DNA of 64,000 nt from Roseburia sp. (GTDB lineage: Bacteria > Bacillota > Clostridia > Oscillospirales > Ruminococcaceae): contig JAMPCH010000006.1 of the NCBI GenBank assembly GCA_023666265.1, positions 18,185 through 82,184 of the forward strand. The letters are read 5' to 3'. How positions within the stretch are numbered: position 1 is the first letter of the stretch; each line of letters opens with the position of its first letter. Below are positions 50,649 to 58,289 of the stretch, piece by piece. The position numbers were made by a program, and so were the translations under genes. The notes beneath the pieces are model-generated. The model saw nothing but the letters and a program-made list of their open reading frames with translations, was not told the DNA's origin and searched no databases.

Positions 50649-51608
50649 TTAGTCCTCGGCGGCGGGTATATCTTCGCCCTCGCCGACCTCGTCCTCGCCG
50701 CTCTCCTCGCCGCTCTCCTCGCCGAGCGGCTCATCGTCGTCGGCTCGATCCTCGCCGTCGGGGTCGTCCTCCTTCTCATCGTCAAAAACGATCGGCTTTT
50801 TGACCGCGCTCGTCGTCTCGGCGGTCTCGTCCTCGTCCTCGCCGCTGTTTTCGAGCCGCTGTTTCTCAAAAAGCTCGGGGATGTCCTTGACCCGTTCGTC
50901 GATATAGAGCTCGGTGTCCGAGCGCCATTCATACCCGATCGTGTCGCGCCGGACCGTCACGAGGACCTTAAGGCTGTCAAAATGGCGGTAACAGTCGAGA
51001 TACCATAAATGATAGTCATAGCTCGTATCCTCGACGTAATAGCGGACGGTGACGCGGTCGCTGTTTTTTTGGTCGATATAGCGGACGAGGCGATAAGACC
51101 CCTCGGTCGAATAGACGTAGTCGGTGCTTCGCTGGGAAAGGTCACAAAACTCGCGGAAGAGGAGCTTTTGGGGCGTGAGGTTAAAATGGAGGAGCGTAAG
51201 ATAGACGAGCGCCCCGACCACGAACATCAGGAGATAGATCGTCCCGAGGACGGTCTTTAGCGTCTCGCCCGCGCCACAGGCGAGAAACCCGAAAAAACAG
51301 ATCACAAACGGCGGGACGATCATATACCAATTCCCAAACCCCGCGATCATCAGGATAAAGACGAGGAGCGGCGAGATCACGACCGCGAAGCGGGTCGCGA
51401 GCTGTTTACGCGTATAAAAAAACAGTCCGCCGAAGATGAAATTCACAAGCATATATAACAGGAAGAGCGGTACGGGGTTCGTCGGCTCGAGCGAGTAGGC
51501 GAACGCGAGCCAATCCAAAAAAACGAGGAACGCCGGAAACCCGAGCGACAGGATCGAGACCGCCCGCTTGATCCACTTGTTTTTAAAAAATTCAAGAACC
51601 TTCTCCAT
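50649..51608 (-). CDS. Polytopic membrane protein with acidic C-terminal tail
   Basis: 319 residues from the ATG at 51608 (AAAGGACG upstream on the coding strand); the frame is open 100 codons further but that DNA is AT-rich promoter region. About five membrane segments fill residues 12-165 (AVSILSLGFPAFLVFLDWLAFAYS; FVICFFGFLACGAG; TVLGTIYLLMFVVGALVYLTLL). A soluble strand-rich part follows (VRYYVEDTSYDYHLWYLD), and the last 60 residues are almost all Asp, Glu and Ser. Family not recognised. It is divergent from rpsF. Confidence 0.75.
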   Translation of the reverse strand: MEKVLEFFKNKWIKRAVSILSLGFPAFLVFLDWLAFAYSLEPTNPVPLFLLYMLVNFIFGGLFFYTRKQLATRFAVVISPLLVFILMIAGFGNWYMIVPPFVICFFGFLACGAGETLKTVLGTIYLLMFVVGALVYLTLLHFNLTPQKLLFREFCDLSQRSTDYVYSTEGSYRLVRYIDQKNSDRVTVRYYVEDTSYDYHLWYLDCYRHFDSLKVLVTVRRDTIGYEWRSDTELYIDERVKDIPELFEKQRLENSGEDEDETAETTSAVKKPIVFDDEKEDDPDGEDRADDDEPLGEESGEESGEDEVGEGEDIPAAED

Positions 51609-51773
51609 AGAAACAGTATTGCGTCCTTTCTCTTTATGTCCTCTGATAAAAACACTCTCCTTTATTGTACACGAAAACGGGGAGAATTTCAATAGAAATC
51701 CGAAAATTTTTCGTAATAAGCGAAATTTTTCTCCGAAAATTGCGAAAATAACGAAAAAATCTCCGCCGAGCGC

Positions 51774-51802
51774 TTGACAAGCGCGGAAGATTTTGTTATA
51801 AT
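51774..51802 (+). promoter_or_regulatory. rpsF operon promoter
   Basis: TTGACA (51774-51779), 17-base spacer, TATAAT (51797-51802), both boxes perfect. The 93-base leader holds CGGCGG-ACAC-CCGCCG (about 51829-51845) and GACATATGTC just before AAGGAGG, room for autoregulation by S6-S18. Confidence 0.85.
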
Positions 51803-51901
51803 TATTACTGGTTTTCGTCACGAAAGCCTCGGCGGACACCCGCCGAAAATCCTTTCTCGCGTTAAAGGCGCGGGACATATGTCTGTAAGGAGGTAAAAAC
51901 G

Positions 51902-52195
51902 ATGGCAAAAGTAGGAGAAAAGTACGAGGCGGTTCTTGTCTTTTCGCTCAAAAACGGCGAAGAACAGGTTCAGGCGCTTGTATCGAAGTTTTCCGACCTG
52001 ATCAAGGAACACGCCGAGCTCGTGAACGTCGACGAATGGGGGAAGCGTAAGCTCGCCTATGAGATCAACTATGAGACCGAGGGCTATTATGTCGTTTATC
52101 ATTTTGACGCTAAGCCCGATTTCCCGGACGAGTTTGAGCGCGTGATCAACATCACCGACGGCGTTTTACGCTCGATCGTGACGCTCAGGAAGTAA
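51902..52195 (+). CDS. rpsF: 30S ribosomal protein S6
   Basis: 97 residues. KYEAVLVFSLKNGEEQVQALV at the start, VDEWGKRKLAYEINYETEGYYVVYHF in the middle and INITDGVLRSIVTLRK at the end are the conserved S6 strands and helix. It binds S18 in the central domain of the small subunit. AAGGAGG lies 8 bases upstream. First gene of the rpsF-ssb-rpsR operon. Confidence 0.97.
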   Translation: MAKVGEKYEAVLVFSLKNGEEQVQALVSKFSDLIKEHAELVNVDEWGKRKLAYEINYETEGYYVVYHFDAKPDFPDEFERVINITDGVLRSIVTLRK

Positions 52196-52261
52196 CGCGG
52201 GGAAAGCTCTCCTTCCCAAAAATAAAAAAGGGGAGACCCTTAAAAAAGAGAGGTTCTGTTT

Positions 52262-52747
52262 ATGTATAATAAAGTCATCTTACTCGGGAGGATCACCCAG
52301 GATCTCGAGCTTAAAACGACCCAGAGCGGGGTCTCTGTCCTCTCCTTTAGCGTGGCGGTCGATCGCCGCTATCAGACCAAGGGCGAGGAGCGAAAGGCGG
52401 ATTTTATCAACTGCGTCGCGTGGCGCAATGAGGCGGAATTTATCAGCCGCTATTGGTCAAAGGGTCGCCCGATCTTAGTCGAGGGCGAGCTCCAGACGCG
52501 GAGCTATATCGATAAAAACAACATCACCCGCTATGTGACCGAGGTGATCGTCGATCGCGCGTCCTTCACCGGCGACACGAGACCACAGAACCAAAACACC
52601 GGTAACGCCGGTAACGCCGGCTACGGCGCGCCGCCCCCCGCTCATCCGGCGGGACAGACGAACGCCGCGCCGAGCGCGTCGAACGGGAATTATACCGCGA
52701 ATGATTTCGTCGAGACGACAAGTACGGACGACGATTATCCGTTTTAA
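52262..52747 (+). CDS. ssb: Single-stranded DNA-binding protein
   Basis: 161 residues. The OB-fold covers residues 1-108: [54 protein letters not shown] and [11 protein letters not shown] Gly/Asn/Pro-rich linker ([17 protein letters not shown]) leads to the acidic tip STDDDYPF, the usual docking peptide for repair enzymes (family DDDIPF). It coats single-stranded DNA as a tetramer. Middle gene of the operon with rpsF and rpsR. Confidence 0.97.
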   Translation: MYNKVILLGRITQDLELKTTQSGVSVLSFSVAVDRRYQTKGEERKADFINCVAWRNEAEFISRYWSKGRPILVEGELQTRSYIDKNNITRYVTEVIVDRASFTGDTRPQNQNTGNAGNAGYGAPPPAHPAGQTNAAPSASNGNYTANDFVETTSTDDDYPF

Positions 52748-52767
52748 TTGTAAGGAGGTTTATTCTA

Positions 52768-53025
52768 ATGGCTGAAAAGAAGGAAATGAACGATCGGGCT
52801 TCGCGCCCCGTTAAGCGCGGGAAGAAGAAGGTCTGCCAGTTTTGCGCCGACCGCGCGGAGTTTATCGACTATAAGGACGTCGCCAAGCTCAAAAAGTGCC
52901 TCACCGAGCGCTCTAAGATTTTACCGCGCCGCGTGACGGGTTGCTGCGCCTATCATCAGAGAGAGCTCACCGTCGCGATCAAGCGCGCGAGACAGATCGC
53001 TCTGATCCCTTATGTGTCGGATTGA
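52768..53025 (+). CDS. rpsR: 30S ribosomal protein S18
   Basis: 85 residues. A basic start, then [40 protein letters not shown] with four cysteines (C-x2-C ... C ... CC), so this is the zinc-binding C+ form, and [22 protein letters not shown] at the end. It pairs with S6. TAAGGAGG precedes the ATG. Confidence 0.97.
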   Translation: MAEKKEMNDRASRPVKRGKKKVCQFCADRAEFIDYKDVAKLKKCLTERSKILPRRVTGCCAYHQRELTVAIKRARQIALIPYVSD

Positions 53026-53040
53026 GCTTTATGAGAATGA

Positions 53041-53077
53041 AATACGGACTGTGCGAGAGTGACAGTCCGTATTTTTA
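53041..53077 (+). terminator. Terminator of the rpsF operon
   Basis: 12-bp perfect stem AATACGGACTGT / ACAGTCCGTATT with a 9-base loop, then TTTAAAA. Confidence 0.85.
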
Positions 53078-53179
53078 AAACCATGGGAGGTCCGGGTGGG
53101 TCGTTTTCCCCGGTTTCCGCCCCTTCCCAAAAAGAAAAAAGCAAAGCAAAAAAATCATTTGAAAGGGAGAGATAAGCTT

Positions 53180-53929
53180 ATGTATTTTGTGGTCTTTGAC
53201 GATGAGCCGCGCTGTGGCGAGGGGCTAAAGCGCCATCTCGAGCGGGAGTCGCCCGGCGCGGTCGTTACGGTATTTCATACGATCCGCGCCCTCCTTTTTT
53301 CGCTCCCCGACCTCGCCGAGCGGACGGACGCGCTTTTTATGGATATACGCTCCGCCGAGGAGACCGACGGGATCGCCGCCGCCGTCCGGATCGCCCGTGA
53401 TTATCCCGGGCTTAGGCTCATTTATGTGACGGGCTATAATAACGATTACAGCCAGCGTATTTTCGACGTTCCGCCCGAGGCGCTCCCCTTCGCCTATCTG
53501 ACCAAGCCGATTGCTCCCCACTACTTACGCGCGGCGCTCAGGCGGCTCGCGGAGGAAAAGAACACCCAAAAGCTCGTCGTGAAGCACGGGCGCTCCGCCG
53601 AGTTTCTCTCGGTCGACGAGATCGTCGCGGTCAAGAGCGAAAAGCGTAAGCTCTATATCTTTACGCTCGCGTCGACGGTCGAGACCTATGAGCGGCTCGG
53701 CGCGTTCGCCGAGCGGTTCTCCGGGCGGCTGATCCGCGTACATAAGAGCTGGCTCGTCAACCTCCGCCATATCCGCTCGCTCACGGATCAACAGACGGTC
53801 GAGACGGCGAACGGGCGGAGCGTACCGATCGGGCGGTCGTATCTCGACCCGCTCAAAAACGCGATCCTCGCCGACCATGTCCGTCGGCTCGAGCAGGGGG
53901 AAGCGGCGGAAACGGAGGCGATCCTATGA
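53180..53929 (+). CDS. LytTR-family response regulator
   Basis: 249 residues from ATG 53180 (AAAGGGAGAG upstream). The receiver domain (1-125) has the acidic pocket FDDEP at 7-10, phospho-acceptor Asp55 in ALFMDIRS and the TKPI lysine-proline pair near 118. The LytTR domain (about 138-240) shows VKHGRSAEFLSVDEIVAVKSEKRKLYIF and RVHKSWLVNLRHIRSL. It is of the AgrA type and should bind paired direct repeats. Its stop overlaps the kinase gene by 4 bases. A fitting operator lies at 55248-55278. Confidence 0.92.
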   Translation: MYFVVFDDEPRCGEGLKRHLERESPGAVVTVFHTIRALLFSLPDLAERTDALFMDIRSAEETDGIAAAVRIARDYPGLRLIYVTGYNNDYSQRIFDVPPEALPFAYLTKPIAPHYLRAALRRLAEEKNTQKLVVKHGRSAEFLSVDEIVAVKSEKRKLYIFTLASTVETYERLGAFAERFSGRLIRVHKSWLVNLRHIRSLTDQQTVETANGRSVPIGRSYLDPLKNAILADHVRRLEQGEAAETEAIL

Positions 53930-54216
53930 CGGAGCAAGCGTTGATCGAGCTGCTCTGTTTTTGTTTACGAAACATTTTTCAGTTTCTTATACTCTATACC
54001 GCGATGGTGGTCGCCCTCACCCCTCGGTTTAACCCGATCCTAACGGTGGTCGGACTTACCGCCGCGAATAACCTGTTGGAATGGAACTTATGGGAGGGAG
54101 CGAATATAATCGGCTCTATGATCGCTTTTTTCGTCCCCGCCTTGTTTTTATTTCAGGAAAAAGAGCCGCTGCGTCTTTTTCGCCGCGATCCTTTTGGTGG
54201 ATACCATTTTGATTGA
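53926..54216 (+). CDS. N-terminal part of the sensor kinase (before a frameshift)
   Basis: 96 residues. The first 75 form two to three membrane segments (LRNIFQFLILYTAMVVAL; TVVGLTAANNLL; IIGSMIAFFVPALFLF), the N-terminal sensor part of an AgrC-like kinase. After QEKEPLRLF the frame turns into RRDPFGGYHFD and stops, while the next frame continues with AAILLVDTILIDLCG, the expected membrane segment. Removing one T from the T-run at 54176-54180 would join both parts into about 430 residues, normal for the family. Pseudogene, sequencing error, slippage site or split pair are all open. Confidence 0.75.
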   Translation: MTEQALIELLCFCLRNIFQFLILYTAMVVALTPRFNPILTVVGLTAANNLLEWNLWEGANIIGSMIAFFVPALFLFQEKEPLRLFRRDPFGGYHFD

Positions 54217-55216
54217 CCTCTGCGGGAGCGCTTACGCGATCACGGTGCTCGGGATCCAGCCCCTCGCCGAGCCGCATACGTGGACGCTGATCCTGTTTTA
54301 TCTTCTTTTTGATCTGGCGATCGCTGTTACGGCTATCGTTCTCGTTTATTTTTGGAACAGGCGGCTTCGCCGCTATCGGGGCGAGAGCCTCGGGATCTTT
54401 TTTCTCTTCTCGATCGGGCAGGTATTTTTTATCGTTGCTTACTCCTACCCGACGTGGTCGGAGGGGGCGATGTATAACGTATTCGAGAACCCGCTCGTGG
54501 CGGTCGCGACGGTCGTCGCCGTCCTCTCCGACCTTTTGATGCTAAAGGCGATCCGCGACAACAGCCGCTATCACACCGTAAAGGAACAAAACGAGGAGAT
54601 GAAGCGGTATATGGAGCTCAATCTCCGCTATTACGATTCCCTGACCGAGCGGCTCGACGAGATCCGCGAGTATCGCCACGACATCAATAACCTCGTTGCC
54701 GTCGCGGAGTCGCTCGTCGAAGCCCCCGAGCTTAAAAACGAGGGGCGGGCGATGATCGACGAGATGAAGGAGAAGGCGGCGCGAATGAAGCTCCCGATCT
54801 TTTGTGACAGCGCGATCGCGAATACGATCCTCTATCATAAAACGCGCGAGGCGGAGGCGGCGGGCGTTCGTTTTGAGGCGGCGCTCGACCCGACGGAGAC
54901 CTTCCCGATCGAAAAGACCGAGCTTTGCTCCCTTCTCACGAACCTCCTCGATAACGCGATCCGGGGCGCGGGGGAATGTGAAGGCGGCTTCCTCTCGATC
55001 TCCTCCGAGCGAAAAATGGGCTATCTCTTCCTCACCGTCCGAAACAGCGCGCGGGCGGAGCTGACCGCCCCGCCGGAGGGGTCGACAAAGCCCGAGGGAG
55101 ATCACGGCTATGGGCTTGGGATCGTTCGTCGGATCGCCGAGGATCACGGCGGGGCTTTCCTTTTTGAGATCGGGGATGGGATCGCGACCTCGGCGGTCAC
55201 GATGAAGGTCGGGTAA
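54194..55216 (+). CDS. Sensor histidine kinase, AgrC/GHKL type (C-terminal part after the frameshift)
   Basis: 340 residues from a GTG at 54194, overlapping the upstream part by 23 bases. More membrane segments (about 1-115), then a coiled helix with the phospho-acceptor EIREYRHDINNLVAVAE, and an ATPase domain of GHKL type: TELCSLLTNLLDNAIRG (N box) and GDHGYGLGIVRRIAEDHGG (G box). It would phosphorylate the LytTR regulator upstream. The GTG has no ribosome site, which supports a single gene broken by a +1 shift rather than two proteins. Confidence 0.85.
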   Translation: MVDTILIDLCGSAYAITVLGIQPLAEPHTWTLILFYLLFDLAIAVTAIVLVYFWNRRLRRYRGESLGIFFLFSIGQVFFIVAYSYPTWSEGAMYNVFENPLVAVATVVAVLSDLLMLKAIRDNSRYHTVKEQNEEMKRYMELNLRYYDSLTERLDEIREYRHDINNLVAVAESLVEAPELKNEGRAMIDEMKEKAARMKLPIFCDSAIANTILYHKTREAEAAGVRFEAALDPTETFPIEKTELCSLLTNLLDNAIRGAGECEGGFLSISSERKMGYLFLTVRNSARAELTAPPEGSTKPEGDHGYGLGIVRRIAEDHGGAFLFEIGDGIATSAVTMKVG

Positions 55217-55247
55217 ATTTTGTCGAATATTTTCCTTTTATGCCGTT

Positions 55248-55308
55248 CGGAACATTTTTCGCGTCGTTGGGAACATTTTCGCGCCACGCGCGAAATTTTG
55301 TGGTATAA
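55248..55308 (+). promoter_or_regulatory. LytTR-type operator and promoter
   Basis: GGAACATTTT occurs twice (55248-55257 and 55269-55278), 21 bases apart, that is two helical turns, in direct orientation, followed by TCGCG each time. This is the layout bound by LytTR dimers. TATAAT is at 55303-55308 with no -35 box, as expected for an activated promoter. It lies 32 bases after the kinase gene of a LytTR system. Confidence 0.7.
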
Positions 55309-55314
55309 TAAGAA

Positions 55315-55426
55315 CGTTGATACGGCGCGAAGGGAGAGGAAATCCGATAAACGGCGGCGGACTTTGGAGATCGCGCCCTCCGCCCCCGCCAAAAACCGAG
55401 CGAACGCGTTTCGCTCGGTTTTTTCA
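55315..55426 (+). ncRNA. Putative LytTR-controlled small transcript (about 110 nt)
   Basis: Starts about 7 bases after the activated -10 and ends at a strong terminator. GAAGGGAGAGG in the middle could be a ribosome site but no ATG, GTG or TTG follows at the right distance; a TTG at 55316 would read through the terminator stem for 37 codons. A regulatory RNA (compare RNAIII of Agr) or a short peptide message are the options. Confidence 0.45.
55394..55426 (+). terminator. Terminator of the small transcript
   Basis: AACCGAGCGAA / TTCGCTCGGTT stem around CGCGT, then TTTTC. Confidence 0.85.
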
Positions 55427-55478
55427 TTAAGACTGTGAAGGCGACGTTTCGACGATATGAGTTTTAAAAAATCAGCTA

Positions 55479-55507
55479 TTGATTTTTTCTTAAAAATATG
55501 TTATAGT
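55479..55507 (+). promoter_or_regulatory. Promoter of the Phd/RelE pair
   Basis: TTGATT (55479-55484), 17-base spacer, TATAGT (55502-55507), 38 bases before the antitoxin start. Confidence 0.7.
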
Positions 55508-55545
55508 AAAAACAGAAGGATCTTTGAGGGAACGGAGGGATCGTT

Positions 55546-55791
55546 ATGCCGAATATAAAGCCGATATCGGATCTAAGGAATTACAATGAAGTGCTTCGGG
55601 ATATTGCCGTTGACGAACCCGTTTTTCTTACCCAAAACGGGAGAGGACGGTATGTGATCGTTGATATTCGGGAATATGAGCGGCAACGGGCGACTTTAAA
55701 ATTATTTACCGAGCTCGCCGAGGGCGAAAGCTCCGCGCGGGAAAGCGGCTGGCTCACGCCGGAGGAGGTCGAACGGGAGCTGGGGTTATGA
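55546..55791 (+). CDS. Phd/YefM-family antitoxin
   Basis: 81 residues. NIKPISDLRNYNEVLRDIAVDEPVFLTQNGRGRYVIVDIREYER is the Phd/YefM fold that binds DNA as a dimer and represses its own promoter. The C-terminal LTPEEVERELGL helix should wrap the toxin. Its stop overlaps the toxin start by 4 bases (ATGA). GGAACGGAGG precedes the ATG. Confidence 0.9.
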   Translation: MPNIKPISDLRNYNEVLRDIAVDEPVFLTQNGRGRYVIVDIREYERQRATLKLFTELAEGESSARESGWLTPEEVERELGL

Positions 55792-56135
55792 AAGTGCGGA
55801 TCGCTCCCGCCGCGTTGCGGGATTTAAAGGATATCAGGGATCATATCTCCGTTGATTTGGGTAATCCCGCCGCCGCTACCCGTACCGTAAAAAACATCGT
55901 CGCGTCATATAGGCGTTTATCCGATTTTCCGCTGATCGGAGCGTCTCTCAGCACAAAAGTTAAATTTGATACGTTGTTTCGCTATCTTGTCAGTGGGAAT
56001 TATCTGATTTTTTATCGGGTAGGCGATGATTATGTTGATATTTATCGTATCATTTACGGGAAACGCGACTATATCAAAATCCTGTTTGATTTTGAGGCGA
56101 AAGCCGACGATTTTCTTGATGATACGTGGGAATAA
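55788..56135 (+). CDS. RelE/ParE-family toxin
   Basis: 115 residues. KVRIAPAALRDLKDIRDHIS at the start, LSDFPLIGASLS, the FRYLVSGNYLIFYRVGDDYVDIYRIIYGKRDY core and a helical tail are typical of ParE/RelE mRNA-cleaving or gyrase-blocking toxins. The arginine and tyrosine near the end of the last strand are kept, so it may be active. Translated together with the antitoxin upstream. Confidence 0.9.
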   Translation: MKVRIAPAALRDLKDIRDHISVDLGNPAAATRTVKNIVASYRRLSDFPLIGASLSTKVKFDTLFRYLVSGNYLIFYRVGDDYVDIYRIIYGKRDYIKILFDFEAKADDFLDDTWE

Positions 56136-56251
56136 AGCTCCGTCGGCTCAAACGATATAAACCGACGAGCTTCCCGATCATCTCCGGCACCCCCGGGTCG
56201 CACGCCTTCCCAAAAAAATAAAAACAAAAGCCCGGGGAAAGACCCGGCGCG

Positions 56252-56275
56252 ACCGAGCGAAACGCTCGGTTTTTT
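56252..56275 (+). terminator. Intrinsic terminator
   Basis: ACCGAGCG-AAA-CGCTCGGT, then TTTTTC; almost the same stem as the terminator at 55394. Confidence 0.85.
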
Positions 56276-56288
56276 CATTGATAAAATA

Positions 56289-56317
56289 TTGACGAAATCG
56301 GAAAGAAGTGGTATACT
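56289..56317 (+). promoter_or_regulatory. Promoter of the FeS scaffold pair
   Basis: TTGACG (56289-56294), 17-base spacer, TATACT (56312-56317), 38 bases before the start. Confidence 0.75.
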
Positions 56318-56354
56318 ATATATCGTACAGGAAAAAAGAAAGGAATCAAGGCGA

Positions 56355-57077
56355 ATGTTACGTTTGGAAAACCTCGTCTGGAGCGTTCCCGACGGGGAAC
56401 GGATCATAGACGGGATCACTTATACCGCCGAGGCGGGGAAGCTCATCGTCGTAACGGGACCCAACGGCGGCGGGAAAACGACGATCGCGAAGCTCATCGC
56501 GGGGCTAGAGAAGCCCGACGAGGGGCGGATCATATTAAACGGCGAGGAGATCACCGACCTCGACATCACCGCGCGGGCGAAAAAGGGGATCGCTTACGCG
56601 TTTCAACAGCCCGTTCGCTTTAAGGGGATCACCGTTCGGGATCTCCTCGATCTCGCGGGCGGCGCGGCGCTGACCGAGGAGGAGCATTGCGAGCTGCTCG
56701 GGCGGGTCGGGCTTTGCGCCAAGGAGTATATCGGGCGGGAGCTGAACGCGGGGCTGTCCGGCGGGGAGATGAAGCGGATCGAGATCGCCTCGGTCCTCGC
56801 GCGGCGCGCGCCGCTCTCGATCTTTGACGAGCCGGAGGCGGGGATCGATCTTTGGAGCTTTTCGCGCTTGGTCGAGACGTTTCGCCGCCTTCGCGCCGAG
56901 GAAAAGGGGACGCTCCTCATCATCTCTCATCAAGAGCGTATCTTAGAGATCGCGGACGAGATCGTCGTCGTCGCGGACGGGAAGATCCGCGCCTGCGGCG
57001 CGGGGAAGGAGATACTTCCTTCCCTATTAAAAAATGAGATCGCGCGCTTTTGTTCGCGCGGAAAGGAGAACGCATGA
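56355..57077 (+). CDS. SufC-like ATPase of a minimal FeS assembly system (SmsC type)
   Basis: 240 residues from ATG 56355. ABC ATPase: Walker A TGPNGGGKTT, Q-loop AYAFQQPVRFKGIT, signature LSGGEMKRIEIA, Walker B SIFDEPEAGIDLWSF and the His in IISHQERIL. The EPEAGIDLWS block is the SufC-family mark. With the SufB-like protein encoded next (4-base overlap) it forms the two-gene SUF-like minimal scaffold found in archaea and anaerobic bacteria. No sufS, sufU or sufE is next to it. Confidence 0.9.
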   Translation: MLRLENLVWSVPDGERIIDGITYTAEAGKLIVVTGPNGGGKTTIAKLIAGLEKPDEGRIILNGEEITDLDITARAKKGIAYAFQQPVRFKGITVRDLLDLAGGAALTEEEHCELLGRVGLCAKEYIGRELNAGLSGGEMKRIEIASVLARRAPLSIFDEPEAGIDLWSFSRLVETFRRLRAEEKGTLLIISHQERILEIADEIVVVADGKIRACGAGKEILPSLLKNEIARFCSRGKENA

Positions 57078-57991
57078 ACGAGATCACGGAGGCGCTCTTA
57101 GCGGAAATTTCCGACTTTAAGAGCGATTTTAAGGGCGCGTACAATATCCGCGAGAACGGACAATGCGTCGGGCGTCGGTCGAGCGAGCATATCCGCATCG
57201 AGCTGAAAAGCGACAAGTCGGGGATCGACATTTTTATTGATCCCTTTACAAAGGGTGAGCGGGTCTATATCCCCGCCTGTGTCACAAAAAGCCGCGTGAG
57301 CGACCTCGTCTATAACGACTTTTTCGTCGGCGAGGGAGCGGACGTGGTGATCGTCGCGGGGTGCGGCGTTCACGCGGACAACGAGGGCGAGGCGAAGCAT
57401 AACGGCGTTCACCGCTTTTTCCTCGGGAAGGGCGCGCGCGTCCTCTATCAGGAGAAGCACCTCGGGACGGGGAAAAAAGAGGGCTTTCGGCGGATCGACC
57501 CGATCACGGACGCGATCCTCGACGAGGATTCCTGCCTCGAAATGGACACGGTCCAGCTCGGCGGCGTGGACAGTACCGTCCGTAAGACGACGGCGAAGCT
57601 CGCGGCGCGGGCGAAGCTCGTCGTCCGCGAGCGGATCATGACCGACGGCGAGGATCGGGCGGAGACCGATTTCGCGGTCGAGATGAACGGCGAGGACTCG
57701 GCGGTCGACCTCGTCTCGCGCTCGGTCGCGCGGGGAAGCTCGTATCAGGAGTTTCGCTCCGCGATCTATGGGAATGACCGCTGTACGGGTCATTCCGAGT
57801 GCGACGCGATCCTCGTCGATCATGGGCGGGTGAACGCCTCGCCCGCGCTCGAGGCGGCTCACCTCGACGCGGCGCTGATCCACGAGGCGGCGATCGGAAA
57901 GATCGCGGGCGATCAGATCTTAAAGCTCCAAACGCTCGGGCTGACCGAGGAGGAGGCGGAGGAAAAGATCATTTCGGGGTTTTTAAAATAG
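57074..57991 (+). CDS. SufB/SufD-like FeS scaffold protein (SmsB type)
   Basis: 305 residues from ATG 57074 (GGAAAGGAGAACGC upstream). Half the length of classical SufB, with the SufBD beta-helix: VYIPACVTKSRVSD, IVAGCGVHADNEGEAKHNGVHRFFLGKGARVLYQEKHLG, DTVQLGGVDSTVRKT and the C-terminal SECDAILVDHGRVNASPALEAAHLDAALIHEAAIGKIA block, whose last part (ALIHEAAIGKI) is conserved in all SufBD. Cys and His there may hold the nascent cluster. Works with the ATPase it overlaps. Confidence 0.9.
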   Translation: MNEITEALLAEISDFKSDFKGAYNIRENGQCVGRRSSEHIRIELKSDKSGIDIFIDPFTKGERVYIPACVTKSRVSDLVYNDFFVGEGADVVIVAGCGVHADNEGEAKHNGVHRFFLGKGARVLYQEKHLGTGKKEGFRRIDPITDAILDEDSCLEMDTVQLGGVDSTVRKTTAKLAARAKLVVRERIMTDGEDRAETDFAVEMNGEDSAVDLVSRSVARGSSYQEFRSAIYGNDRCTGHSECDAILVDHGRVNASPALEAAHLDAALIHEAAIGKIAGDQILKLQTLGLTEEEAEEKIISGFLK

Positions 57992-58007
57992 TTCGATCGT
58001 ATGAAGG

Positions 58008-58046
58008 ACACCGAGCGGCAGCCGATAAGACCGCTCGGTGTTTTTG
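58008..58046 (+). terminator. Intrinsic terminator of the FeS pair
   Basis: ACACCGAGCGG / CCGCTCGGTGT with a 12-base loop, then TTTTG. Confidence 0.88.
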
Positions 58047-58213
58047 TTTTTTTCTTTTTGGGAAGGTGTGCGCTTCGGCGCGCATTGAGAAAGCGCGGGG
58101 CTTCGTTTATTCGCCGCTCGCGTTTTCCGCTTCCTCCGAGACGGGGAAGTCGAGCGTTACGGTATAACAGAAAAACGGGGGACTGTCAAGCCTTTCGGCG
58201 GGAGGGGGACGGG

Positions 58214-58242
58214 TTGACATTTTTATTGAGCGGTGGTATAAT
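58214..58242 (+). promoter_or_regulatory. Promoter of the hydrolase gene
   Basis: TTGACA (58214-58219), 17-base spacer, TATAAT (58237-58242), both boxes perfect. Confidence 0.85.
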
Positions 58243-58289
58243 CGTTTCGGTGAAGTCGAGCGATGATCTGAAATTCGGGGTATGAGGAT

